Shown here: positions 33,101 through 43,453 of the stretch, piece by piece
Position numbering within the stretch: the stretch's first letter is position 1
Layout of the letters: each line of letters begins with the position of its first letter
Assembly: GCF_003144195.1 (NCBI RefSeq)
Contig: NW_020290114.1
Span: 1 to 43,546 of the forward strand
Direction: 5' to 3'
DNA length: 43,546 nt
From: Ceraceosorus guamensis
Taxonomy: Eukaryota > Basidiomycota > Exobasidiomycetes > Ceraceosorales > Ceraceosoraceae
The notes under the pieces: model-generated
The model's input: the letters and a program-made list of their open reading frames with translations, nothing else
The model's database searches: none
Told to the model about the DNA's origin: nothing
Made by a program: the position numbers and the translations under genes

Positions 33101-34612
33101 CGGATGAGGTCCCAAAGGCCTCTCCAAGTGAGCGACCGTTCAGCTCGACACTAGGCTTGGCAGTGGCAGGCATGGCGCCATACCGCGGTGCGTCGCCGAT
33201 GCCACCCGCCAAGACAGAGCCTGGTGGACCGTACAAGATCTTGAGATGCTTCAAGCCAGAAGTTGAGACGATCCTGGATCCCGTTGATGCGGAGACGAGC
33301 GGGTCCTCGGCACCGAGATCCCGACGTGCAGCCTCAGCGTCGTCGCGAGGCAAATCGGCATCCTCTTGCTCCTCATCGACGTCCAAGTCACCAGAATCTC
33401 GTCTGCGGCGACGCTCGGCAGCGCGCCATTCAGGTGGCGGAATGAGAGGCGTGTCTGCGCCCTCCCAATCCACGTCGGCTGGCGAAGGGTTGCTCGGATC
33501 CGCGTCGAGATTCTCCCGAATCGTCTTTGAAGCTCGTTTGGCGGCAACATCGCCTTGCCCTTGGATCTCGCCGAGCGGAATCCACTGCTCGTGGCGCTTG
33601 CGGTTGCTCAGCTCGTGCTCGATCCTGGTCAACCAGCGTTCAGCGTACTTGATGTGTCCAGCAGAGTCGAACACTCCCTCGGCCCTGTGATGAACGCACA
33701 AAGTCAGCTTTGTGTCTCCAAGTGTGCTTTCTCGACCGCAATCGCGTACGCTTCGACTCACATGCCCCTGACGACGCCGGACGGGTCGACCACAAAGGTG
33801 CACCTGCTATCCGCCAGACCCAGCATGGCCTTGCTGACTCCCCACCTGTTCATCACGCGTCTGCCCTCATCGTACAGCACGCGGTACGTGAGCTTGTGCT
33901 CCTGCACAAAGCGCGAAGATCTTGCAGGCGGGTCTTGCGAGATGCCAATGACGATGGCTCTGGTCTGATGAAAGACTGGCGTGGCCATCAAGGCGTCTCG
34001 AAACATGCACGATTCGGTGGTGCAGTGTGGCGTGCCTGCCAGTGGAAAGAAGCTGTGCAAGTGTGGGGGCCCGACATGATGGCATCAGAGCCTGCGCTGA
34101 ATGACCTCCGCTTGAATGAGACGATGCGACTCACAAGACGATGACTGGGCGACCAAGCGTAAGAGTGGTGTGCAGCGACTGGAGCCACCGGTGCGCGAGA
34201 CGTCAGCTGCGCCTGGAGGTAGCGTCACTGCTGCAGCGCCACGCCACGCCACGCCACGCCAAGCCACGCCACGCCACGCCATGCTCACCGTCCATCGCTC
34301 CTTTTGGTCTTTGAGGCGAAATTCGGGCGCAACGTGACCGATGAGGGGGTTGTTCCTGCGCTCCTTGCTGGGGATCACCGTCTTGGCCCCCATCACCGTG
34401 ATGAGGTGCTTCTCTCCCAGAATCGGAAAGTGACCAGCTCGCGGTAAGGAAAAGCTCTTTTTTCTATCCTTTTCCTTTTCCTTGATGCTGGATGCTCGAA
34501 TGGACGCATTGTCCCAGCTGGATTTGAACATGGTCGATGCGAGCGGCGGTAGACGATCATCGCTGCTCGCTCCGTTCGCGCTCGGGCTCGTTGGCGGCTC
34601 GTGGTCTTCCAT
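30186..34612 (-). CDS. PrxQ/Dot5-type peroxiredoxin with a very long disordered C-terminal tail
   Basis: 1,385 residues; exons 34612-34289, 34178-34135, 34052-33762 and 33684-30186, all joining in phase. Residues about 85-250 form a thioredoxin-fold peroxidase (AhpC/TSA) that reduces hydroperoxides: APEFRLKD, PVIVFFFPLAGTPHC with peroxidatic Cys133, and resolving Cys138 five residues on (C-T-T-E-S-C), the atypical two-Cys PrxQ/BCP spacing; then GISQDPPARS, VLYDEGRRVMNRWGV and CTFVVDPSGVVRGM. Yeast PrxQ is Dot5, a nuclear enzyme. The tail (about 255-1385) is Ser/Pro/Ala-rich with acidic patches (DVDEEQEDADLP, ASDDDESWQESED), poly-Ala near 690 and no recognised domain. The last exon is uninterrupted, so the fusion is one reading frame, not an assembly join between exons. 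Intron 1 carries a CCACG repeat array. Confidence 0.88.
31755..31790 (-). repeat. Coding GCT/GCG run (poly-alanine)
   Basis: Tandem GCT (plus strand) grading into GCG encodes about twelve Ala in the disordered tail of the peroxiredoxin fusion. Confidence 0.85.
34237..34281. repeat. (GCCAC)n pentamer array in a peroxiredoxin intron
   Basis: About nine GCCAC units with one AGCCA variant, inside the 110-bp intron 1 of the peroxiredoxin fusion gene, next to its donor site. Confidence 0.88.
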
Positions 34613-35123
34613 CTCGACGGCCGCGTGCCAACCAGCTTAGCAGAAGGGGTCACGACGCATGAGCAGTCGCAGTCGCAGTGATGGCAAGCAAGGTTTAAGG
34701 GTGGGTGATGAGAGTTCAGTCGTGCGCACGATGACCTGTTATGAGCGCCGTCAGCGTGATCCTACCAGGGCCACGTCGGTGGTGCAAGTCGAGTGGTGAG
34801 CGATGAGGTCGTGCGTGCGTGCGATTGGAGGCCGCGACGTAGAGAGAGCACCACGCGGTGCGTCACACAGCTTCGCATGGCGTCGACGCTAAGTCTCGCT
34901 GCTTGCAGCGATCGATGCGATGCGATGCGATGCGAAGCGAAGCGATGCCGTGGCCAGAAGCATCCATCCATCGGCGCCTCGGCGCAGGAGCCAGCAGTCT
35001 GAGTGCGCGACGAGGGCAAACGCAGCAAACGCAAAACATGCGCCCGTTCCTGGGCTGGAGCCTAGCCCTCGGCTCGCATTTGATATGCGAGAGCTGCTGG
35101 ATGCGCACATCTTTCCAGATGGT

Positions 35124-35147
35124 CATGCATGCATGCATGCATGCATG
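35124..35147. repeat. (CATG)6 self-complementary repeat
   Basis: 24-base perfect tetranucleotide repeat that is its own reverse complement and could extrude as a hairpin; a broken second copy lies at 35586-35612. Confidence 0.9.
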
Positions 35148-35261
35148 GGGTTCAGATGCAGAGTTGCAGCTCGGCAGGCAGGACCTTTTGATTGCACGCG
35201 GACGAGTCGGCGACGAAGCCGTGTCGTCGCCCGTATCGCAACAAATGTCCGGACTGAGGCG

Positions 35262-35286
35262 CCATCCATCCATCCATCCATCCATC
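35262..35286. repeat. (CCAT)6 repeat
   Basis: Perfect CCAT tetranucleotide run in non-coding subtelomeric sequence. Confidence 0.9.
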
Positions 35287-35441
35287 GCTCTCTTCTTCCT
35301 CTGCAGCTGCGCCCTCCGCGTCCATGCTGGCGGCGCTTGTCGATCATGCAAGCGTTTCGTCACTTCGCCGCGCTTTGTATAGCCCTCCGACGATCGTGAT
35401 CAACGGGTCGCGCGCGACTGGGCTGGTCGGGAGTAGTCTCA

Positions 35442-35469
35442 AGTCGTGAGTCGTGAGTCGTGAGTCGTG
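35442..35469. repeat. (AGTCGTG)4 heptamer array
   Basis: Four perfect head-to-tail copies; the best array of the ARTCGTG heptamer family dispersed between genes in this window. Confidence 0.9.
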
Positions 35470-36816
35470 AGTGCACTCAGACTGCTCGAGAAAGACAATC
35501 GAGACTCTCTCTGCATGCCGCGCTCTGCCGCGCTCTGCCTCGGTCCGGCCGAACCGGATGCATTGTGCAGCTTTCTGCATCGGCTTGCATGCATGCATGC
35601 GCGTATGCATGCGTTCGTCCAAGCTTAATTCGCCCTCTGGCGCAGCATGCGGTCCGGAGCGACTTGCGCGAGTTCGACGTGCCGCGGGCCTGCCCATGGG
35701 GCTCACGCGGCACGACAGAAGTCGTGAGTGCAGCAATTAATTAACGTAACGAGAGTCAGCATCTCGCGCGTCGATTTGGCGTGCAAGCGGCGCGCGTAGA
35801 GCAGATTCGCGATTCGTGATTCAGATTGTCTTTGTTGCGGCGGCGGGCGGCTCTTCGCACACACGCGTCAAGCACGGATCGCCGCCCGTCAGCTCCGGAC
35901 GCATCTAGCTTTGCTACTCACGACTACCTACTCACGTGACTACATGCTACTACTGACACCGCGCACGATACATCAGCCACGCAGCTCCTACCGCATGCAT
36001 TCACATTCGGCCGCGACGATGAGTTGGAGTTGGAGTTGCGGCCTGTTCGCGTGGGCAAGGTAAGACGGGCCGTCGCTTCTGTGCGAGGATTGAGGACTTT
36101 TGACTTAAGACTTAGACTCGGGAACAACGCGCCATCACAATCAGCCGAGCCGTGCACGTGCGGATTTTAGCTTCTACGTATCCTGATGACGGTGACTCGA
36201 GTCTCTCTTTTTGAGCTTCATTCATTCTACAACATCGTCATGCACGGAAAAGGATGCGATCGCTGCGGCTCTCTCGTCCAGACACAAGTGACACTCACGT
36301 GACTCGAGGGCAAAAGGCTCGGTACCGGCGGGGGCTTCCATGTATCAACTTCATCAGACTCCATGTGAATGTTTTGAGTCGTTGTGGTGGTGCGGTGCTC
36401 GCACCGGCATGTTCTCTTCAATACTCACGATTCAGCTGCTTGGCCAACAACGGTAGCCATAGATCGCTTTGAAGCAAGTCTCAAGGCTGGGCCGGCTGTT
36501 CGCCATCCGACTCGACTCAGATCACTCACGCTGAAGCCACGCAGGGCACTTATCATCAAGACTCGGGACTGTTTCATCTCACCTTGGCCATGGAAGGAGA
36601 GTTGCACACGTGGAAAGAGGATTTGCGCGCCTCCAGAGGACGTCAAGAGTAATCACGAATGTGGAGCGCGATGTTCTGAGTGGCGATTGCACGCATACAC
36701 AAGAATGTCTTCAAGAGCGACGCCGGGATGTTGGGGCGAGCTTCTACTTCGACAAAGACTCGCGATCGAGCTCGAGAGCTTTCCGCTGAAGGCTTGTTGC
36801 TCAGGCAGGTACATCA

Positions 36817-37831
36817 ATGGGAGGACATCTCGGCCTGGATCTTGACGGGCGACAGCAGGCGGGTTTTGAGGCTCTCGGAGTCGTGAAACTTGTGTGCGAT
36901 CTTCTGATCAGCACATCGATGTCGCCATGTGAGTTACCCTATTTGACTATCGCCTTGGCCTCCTTGTTTGCTTGCTTATGCTGTAGTCGCTTTGTCACAA
37001 GTGATGCTGCTCTACTGGTGGAGTCGCGCAACATCTTTTGGCTTATCAAGTGCAGCTCTTGTTCTAGAAATCGTCAGACAGGCTGTGTCTGACTTCTCGG
37101 ATCTTCGAGTTCGTTTCTCGTCATCCACAGGCTCAGGCAGCGGAACGACGTCATCGTACATGTGGTCACCGTTCGAAGAGCTTGTTGAGGCGGTGCTGCT
37201 AGCCCTCGCGGCTTTTTCCTTCCACTCTCTGCAATGTCTCGCGACCTTCCGCATCAGCTTCAGACCATGGAGACAATCGAAAGCCGCAAAGTGGAATGAG
37301 CTACATCAGAGAATTCCAGCTACTGCTGGTCTCTTGGGACGACGTAAGCCGCTTGAGTCGGAAAAAGGAGTCGAGAAGCTAGACGTCTCCAACACGCAAG
37401 CTGTATCCCTCGCGCTTGGTTTGCTGCTGCTACACGCGATCGTTGGCAACATCGATTTCGCCCAAGCCATACATCATCCGGAAGGACTTCCCACATCAGA
37501 GCTGACATCACAAGTCAGCGGCCATTTTAGCAACACCGCCGCGCGAGAAGCTTGGCCGTGGAGACTGGAGTTGCTATCTACGTCTTGCGTAGAGGCCGCG
37601 ATGATATCTCCATTGTTGCTCAATACCAAGACCGCTACCTACAATGGTTCCTTTCGGATTGTGTCCGTTTCAAAGGCTGTGCATCTGCTTCTGAATTGGC
37701 TGTATTCGGCGCTTGCCAGCAAGAGAAGTGTACCGTATACCGTGAGTAAATCTCGGAGCTCAGAGCAAGCGCTGATTGTGCGGCAGCGCTTACTCGAGTG
37801 TGCCCGCCCAGACGAGGTGCCTCCTCTCTGA
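36817..37831 (+). CDS. Probable multi-pass membrane protein, unknown function
   Basis: Proposed exons 36817-36928 and 36987-37831 with a 58-bp GTGAGT...GCTGTAG intron, giving 318 residues. Hydrophobic segments near 21-49 (VVKLVCDLLIS, VMLLYWW), 57-70, 101-122 (ELVEAVLLALAAFSF), 174-192 (AVSLALGLLLLHAIV) and 267-281 (AVHLLLNWLYSALA) suggest four or five membrane passes; the splice fuses two halves of the first hydrophobic segment, which supports it. A basic loop (RISFRPWRQSKAAKW) follows the third segment. No family recognised. The 3' end is uncertain: a GTGAGTAAA donor at 37741 could splice on to a better-looking frame at 37786-37958 (ending VDAAAQAR), and an upstream exon may exist. Could be a decayed gene, as is common near telomeres. 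Confidence 0.45.
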
Positions 37832-39464
37832 TGGCATCATTCTGCTCGAATGCGTCCAAGCTGTAGCGTACAGAGGAGTAGGCCAGGAGTTGGTCGGTGC
37901 CTGGCTCAAGTCGCGCGGACGCATTGCACCGGTTGATGCTGCAGCTCAAGCTCGATGAGAGAACCCGTTGGGAAGTCCCTTGGTATATTTTGAGGGTGAG
38001 TTACGTGCTTCAACAAATGGGCTCTACAGATGCACGCCGATGTAAACACCCGTCACAAGGTGTGGAGAACAATCCCAAGAACAGCAATCACGTATCTTGG
38101 CCCAATCCGCAGAATGGACATACCGACCACATGGCGAGTCGACTCGCGACTCCATATACATGGCCAAGAGATGCGTCCGGACCTCTACCTGTTGACACGT
38201 GACACGTGACTATCCCGCGCGCCCCGCTATGCAGGGGTACATGTACCTAGACTCTCACACACATACATCCCTCCTTAGTACATCGATCATCCCGTGCTTG
38301 ACTCACACTATGGAGAGAGCTCGCATTCCAGCGCGAAAGAACACAGACTGCGCAGACAGATGCGTGTCATCCGCTCCACACGCGCGCTAACCCGCAGACA
38401 TGGGTACCGTGAGCGTACGTAAGGCTGTGGGCCCAATCGTGTCCGTTTGCTGCGCAATTTGTGCGTGGGGCCAAGCCGATGAAGGCACAACGGCAAAACT
38501 CACGCTTGCAAGACGCATTCCGGGAGCTAGATGCATGACATGGGACCTATCGATACGGCGGGCCTGACGACAGTCGATAGAGACGACGGATAAATTCAGA
38601 CATTCACGATCCCGATTGCCAACATCGATATCTCAGATATCGGGCCGAGTTGTGCGCGGCAAAGTGAGAGGAGGAAGGCAGGGGCAGTGTGCGTGTGGTG
38701 TGGCGCGGCGTGGCGTGGCGCGGGACGCGCGTGGGAGTGCACATGCGCGATCGGGTGGATGACCGACGCGCGTGCATGTGGTGCCTCCTTATTCACCATT
38801 GCTGGTCAATTAATCTGCTTCAGTGCCACTTGAAAAAGAAGAGCGGGATCCGGTCGGCGCGAAATTGGTGGCATTCGCTCGCGACTGGAGACCGGCGGGA
38901 TGAAAATCCTCGATTGAAGTTGCCAGCATCTTTGTTCCGGCAGCTGCAGCAGCATTCGTGAACACACGGCTTGGACCGGGACGGACAAGGTTGCGAGTCC
39001 GCCTCAAACTCAGCTTCCCTTCCCCGCCTCCCTTGGTGGCTTGCGTACTCCGCGCGTGGCTTGGTGCGCGTCGCCATAAGGCGGCATCACTCGCGCTCAT
39101 CCGCATCGCAGCACACCGCACACGGAGCGCTGCAGCACAACAGCCACACCCGGAAAATCTCCTCCCGTATGTGCCCGTGTCTGGCATTGCTTCTCTGCGG
39201 CTACGCTGTGTCCCTCATCTCCAGTCAAAGCGCTCATGGCGGAGCTCATTGGAGACCTTCAATGTCAAGTGTCTCTTCTCCTCGGCTCTCCCTCGACGTA
39301 ACTCCATAGCACACGTCAAATTTGGCGAAAGGTTTAAAGGGATTCTTTTTACAGGTGAGATTGCACCCCGAGGTCCATCGTATCGCTCCAGTCGCAGACT
39401 AGCCCTGCTTTCTCTGTTCTTCCTCAATCTCAAACATCCCTTTCACGTCCCATACCAAAGCACC
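37832..39464. other. Subtelomeric intergenic, patatin promoter
   Basis: 1.6 kb. 37832-37958 may be a 3' exon of the preceding gene. Contains ACACGTGACACGTGACT at 38195-38211 (tandem CACGTGA), AATCTGA/ATATCTCAGATATC near 38628-38641, a GTGGC pentamer array at 38694-38723 and a pyrimidine-rich leader at 39400-39460. The patatin frame stays open upstream to 38958 but the leader composition argues against an earlier start. Confidence 0.5.
38694..38723. repeat. GTGGC/GTGGT pentamer array
   Basis: Imperfect GTGGY/GCGGY units, reverse-strand relative of the CCACA/CCACG arrays at 21667 and 34237. Confidence 0.75.
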
Positions 39465-42400
39465 ATGCCAGTAGCAGCCGACGCCATCTTTGAGGAGGCG
39501 TGGATCAGCACCGAAAAGTGCAAAGTCGATCCCCTCGTTGTGCAGGTTACGGAGCAGGATTCGGTCAGCCAGACTTGGTTCACCTCCCAACCTCTCTCCC
39601 GTAAATTCGTATCGCGCGTAGCTGAGATTCAACTATGCACCGACTCGCACGATCAGGGTGCCGCTGCCTTGGCCGGTGCTGTGGATTCACCAACTGATGG
39701 TCTGGATGCCCTCAAGGGAAGCCAAACGTGGTTCGACATTGCCATTCTTCCCAGCGCAGATTCCACGGAAATCAAGCGAAGCAAGAGCGGCAGAGAGATG
39801 GTCTGGACTTCTCACTTCAATCAAATCTCACCCGATCACAGCTTGAACGTCCCTGTTCGCCACTTTGGAACCGTATTCGACCGTAGAGCGGACCTACTTG
39901 CTTGTCTCGCCGAGGGAGATGTTCTTGCCATTAGGGTGTGCGCACGTAGACGTGGTTCCGTCAACACTGCCACCAGAGCCTTTGTCACTGCGCGTCTGCT
40001 CAGCGAAGGTGAGTGCTGTGCGAGTGCGCGGCGATGTGCCGTGACAGCCAGGTTACCTTCAACCACTGACCTCGTCGCTCCTCACCTTCCATAGACCTCT
40101 TTACGCCTCAAAATTGGACACTCACCAATAGCACAATCCCCAAGCACGAGGCAGAGATCAAGGACGGAGTGTACACCTTTTCAGCCACCACGTCCTGCTT
40201 GGTGCGCGCTGAGGATTCCAAGGTTCGGTCGAGCATCTGGATGACCAGTCCAGCTCTGGATCGTGCAGCTATTGATCAACTGGAGAGCGTTCAGCTCTTC
40301 ACGCGCTCTCGATTTCAACGTCTACCTGAAGAAGGCGTATCGCCAGCCATCGAGGCCAAAGACAGCTTCAGCTGGTTCGACATTGTCATCCTCGACTCTC
40401 CAAGCGCCACGACTCCGCGCATTGTTAATGGCGTCACGCTCTGCTGGCTCTCTCATCAGAACGTTACAAACGACTTTTCACGAACTGGTCAGGCCGGTCA
40501 ACTGTTCGACATTGATGAGCAGAAAGACGTTCGATGCGCGGAGATCCAAAATATCAAGTCGGCTTTGGAAGAGGGAAATGTGCTAGCAGTGCGGGTGTGC
40601 GCTCAGTACAAGGGGTGGGAAAATTACGCCAAGGATGGCAAACTCGTCGTGCGCATCTCCAATGAGAGTGAGTGGCCTGGGAGATGCATGGCTCAGCCTT
40701 GTGCGCACTAGCCACTTCTTAAGCTGCGAGTATTCTATCTGGCAGGCAAGACCGCGCCAGCAATCCCCATTCCGGACTATACCCAGGCCACAGAGACGAC
40801 CAAAGCGCTTCAGCAAACGGTCAGAAAATTCTATAACGCAGTCGAGGCACGGAGCGATGTTGTGCTTCGATCGCAAACTACCGGTGCTCTTTCCAACGAG
40901 GTCCGTGCAGACCAAGTCTTGACCAATCCATCACCTTCAGCTCCTCCTCCCTCTTATAGCGCTTCGCTTCGACCTCTGCGCGTCTTGTCTTTGGGTAAGG
41001 AAACAGTTCGGAGGATCGCTCGCAGAGCGTGGATTCTTCCGTGTTGTTGACGCGGTCTTGTCCCCCGCCTTTTCAATTGCTATCAGATGGTGGTGGAGTC
41101 CGCGGTGTGTCGGAACTGCGCAGCTTGAAGCAGATCATGGACAGAGTCTCGGCTAGAGAGGGTCGCAAGCCCGATAACCCTATTCACCCCCACCAATGGT
41201 TCGACATGATCGCAGGCACGAGTACAGGAGGGTGAGTTGCCGCGGTATCTCGGTACTAGTAGTCGGGACCATGAAGCTGAATCGATGTCCTACCCACTTC
41301 TCCCCGCATCGCGCTGGGACAGGCTTATCGCCATGATGCTAGGTCGTCTTAAGCTGAGCATCGCACAGTGTGAAGCGGCCTACGACAAGATCTCCAAGCA
41401 GGTGTTCCAATATAAGAAGGGATGGATCAAATACAACGAAGGTGTAGCTTTCGCAATGGGAAGTTATATGTACGATGCCGACAAGCTGGCGGATGCCGTT
41501 CGAGAAATTGCGGGAGAGTTTGGGGTTGAGAAAGACAGAGAGATGAAACTTCGCGATGAGCAAAATACTACCGACACGGAGGAGTGTAAAGTGTGAGTCC
41601 TTTTTGCGCTTTGGTTCGACGTGGACGCCGGCCTGGAAAGCATTGCGGTGTAACGAAGCAATGACCAGGCACGGCACCGCAAACTCGCCATGCACAACGC
41701 GTTGCTCACCTTTTCCGACGTAATGTCGCGCCACGCCAAAGCGTTGTCTTGACCTGCAGAGCGAACCCGACGGATGACGGAAAGATGGGTGTGCATCTCC
41801 GTAGTTACGTCTCTCACCCCAACGTTCCAGACCTGTACAAGGACTTTACGCTCTGGCAAGCCGCACGAGCTACCTCTGCAGCTCCGGTCTACTTTGAACG
41901 ACTCAAGGTGGGGGACGATGAGTTCATCGATGGAGGCATGGGTTTTAATAACCCGGTGCTTGAGTGAGTGGAGAAGACGTGCAGAGGGGTAGTTAGAGAG
42001 AATGGAGGATATTGCTAATCCGTGCGTTGTACTGCGCTCTTACAGGCTGTTCACGGAGATGAATCACGTGTACGGACCAGCTCGACCTATCGAGACGGTG
42101 ATCAGTCTGGGAACAGGTGTGCCTAAAGACCTGCGATTCTCAAAGACAGGAGTAAGCACGACAATCAAGGAAGTGATTGGGATGTTGACGAATTCGGAAA
42201 CAGCGCACGACGCAGCAAAAGACATTGTTCCGCGCTTTGCGCTTCTCGGAAAGGAAAAGTATTGGCGCTTCAACCTGAGTAAAGCGCTTTCTGATGGCGA
42301 TGTGGTAGGGAACGGACAAAAGTACGAGGAACTCATGACGCTTATGGATGATTGGAGCGCTATCCCGCTCATTCGACAACTCACAGACAAGTGGCTCGCT

Positions 42401-42508
42401 CATCCCGAGACCGTTCAAATGCTCGAGAGATGCGTCGCGAGTTTTAGTGACGGCGAGAAGACAGACCTGGTACCACCCTCCGTAGCACTGGCCAAAAGTC
42501 ACCACTGA
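39465..42508 (+). CDS. Patatin-like phospholipase with duplicated N-terminal module
   Basis: Ser-Asp dyad lipid acyl hydrolase of 815 residues. Exons 39465-40008, 40095-40667, 40746-40994, 41087-41231, 41323-41592, 41760-41963, 42046-42508; all phases join. The start ATG (ACCATGC) follows a CT-rich leader. Residues 1-181 and 182-372 are two copies of one module, sharing WFDI-x-IL-x-S, W-x-SH-x-N, G-x-x-FD and EG-N/D-VLA-I/V-RVCA; each copy is one exon. A Pro/Ser linker (about 430-445) leads to the patatin domain: DGGGVRG (456-462, oxyanion hole), GTSTGG (499-504, nucleophile Ser501) and DGGMGFNNP (Asp651), then a helical C-terminal region. All catalytic residues are intact. Patatin domains in fungi act as phospholipases and as effector domains of NLR-type and self/non-self proteins, but no NB-ARC or repeat domain is attached here. 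Last gene before the telomere, about 0.95 kb away. Confidence 0.95.
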
Positions 42509-42960
42509 TTGCACGCCAAGTGTTGCAAGGCCCTTTGCATGCGCACGCCCTTCGCTATGCTCTCAAATACGACCGTTTTTGATTCTCTTGCTGCACGTTC
42601 GAACTTCAAGCGAGCGTGATGTACGATCTGATTTCACGTCCATCATTGGTCTTATCTGCGAAAATCGAACATCTTTTGCATCTCGATTACTTTACCGCAA
42701 CAGCACAAACAAAAACAAAGATAGATTCTTGCAGCCTGGTGATGACGCAGACGTTGCAGCGCCTTGGTGGGTGAGGCACCGAATCGTGTCCTCCGTGCAA
42801 CAGAAGATTGGCCTACTGGTACAAGTTGAGGAGGATTTTACGCGACCGCACCCTGCCGAAATTGACGCGTCCGGACGTCCGCAGACCGCCCACTTGAGCG
42901 ACTGCCATGGCTCGACTGGAGCGTCTGCCATGACTCGAATTTAATTTGCTGCGTGGCCGG
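42509..42960. other. Subtelomeric spacer
   Basis: Patatin 3' flank. No gene seen; in particular no RecQ-type helicase sequence such as often sits beside fungal telomeres. Confidence 0.6.
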
Positions 42961-42980
42961 TTAGGGTTAGGGTTAGGGTT
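42961..42980 (+). repeat. Interstitial telomeric repeat
   Basis: Three perfect TTAGGG copies plus TT, about 0.5 kb inside the terminal tract and in the same orientation. It marks a former chromosome end or a telomere capture/healing point. A single variant (ATTAGGGT) follows at 42997. Confidence 0.95.
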
Positions 42981-43453
42981 ACAAGGGTGTCTGGAATTAG
43001 GGTCGGAGATGTTTGATAGCCAGTTTGTAGAGCACATTGAGGAGTGTCTTGTGGCAGAAAAGTTTTGGATTTGCAATAGCCATTTTTGCGTGAGGAGGCG
43101 CAAAGCGCAAGTGCGGGGTAAATTTGGCTGGTGGCACCTCTGAAATTTGGGAGTTTATGTGACCCTAGCAGGGTTTTGGAGAGGGTCAAAGGAGTCATTT
43201 AGCATGTGTGAAGGGTTTGGGCTGGGGTCGCAAACTCATGGAGATGTGAGCTTTCAAAGTGTCAAGTGCGTTGAGAAGCACCAAATGAAGTGCACCAAGG
43301 GGCACTGGGGGAAGATGCAAGGGCGCTGGAAGAGCGCTGGGCTGCGGTCAATGTGCGCAGGTAGGCAAGTGCGCTGTAGTGATGTGGAGGTGGCTGTGGA
43401 GTGCGCCCTCAGCAAGGTTTGAGCGCCTTTTGGGGTGGCGCCAAAGTGCGCCC
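42981..43453 (+). other. G-skewed telomere-associated sequence
   Basis: Between the two telomeric tracts the plus strand is clearly richer in G than C, the same strand that carries TTAGGG. AAGTGC/AGTGCGC words recur (about 43109, 43264, 43288, 43377, 43400 and 43444), the last two as AGTGCGCCCT. Short frames occur on both strands but none is gene-like. Confidence 0.7.

Larger units (their letters stand above)
34613..36816. other. Subtelomeric intergenic, simple-repeat rich
   Basis: 2.2 kb with no strongly supported gene. Contains (TGCGA) units at 34916-34935, the CATG palindrome, CATC run and AGTCGTG array listed separately, CACGTGAC at 35933-35940 and further AATCACGA-type words. Frames in 36384-36886 have a slightly gene-like look and might hold an upstream exon of the membrane-protein gene. 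Confidence 0.5.

Noticed and set aside
31459-33690. Long plus-strand frames opposite the peroxiredoxin tail (up to 418 codons)
   Set aside because: Antisense shadows of a biased Ser/Ala-rich exon; the minus-strand frame is far longer, continues from a recognisable enzyme domain and ends beside the opposing gene.
38958-39464. In-frame 5' extension of the patatin protein by 169 residues
   Set aside because: The frame is open, but the composition is Arg/Ser/Leu noise and the last 60 bases are a typical CT-rich leader just ahead of ACCATGC; the start at 39465 begins directly with the repeated module.
42941-43198. Minus-strand frame across the interstitial telomere repeat
   Set aside because: Its C-terminal part is telomeric repeat translated as TLTLTL, and the rest has no gene-like features.
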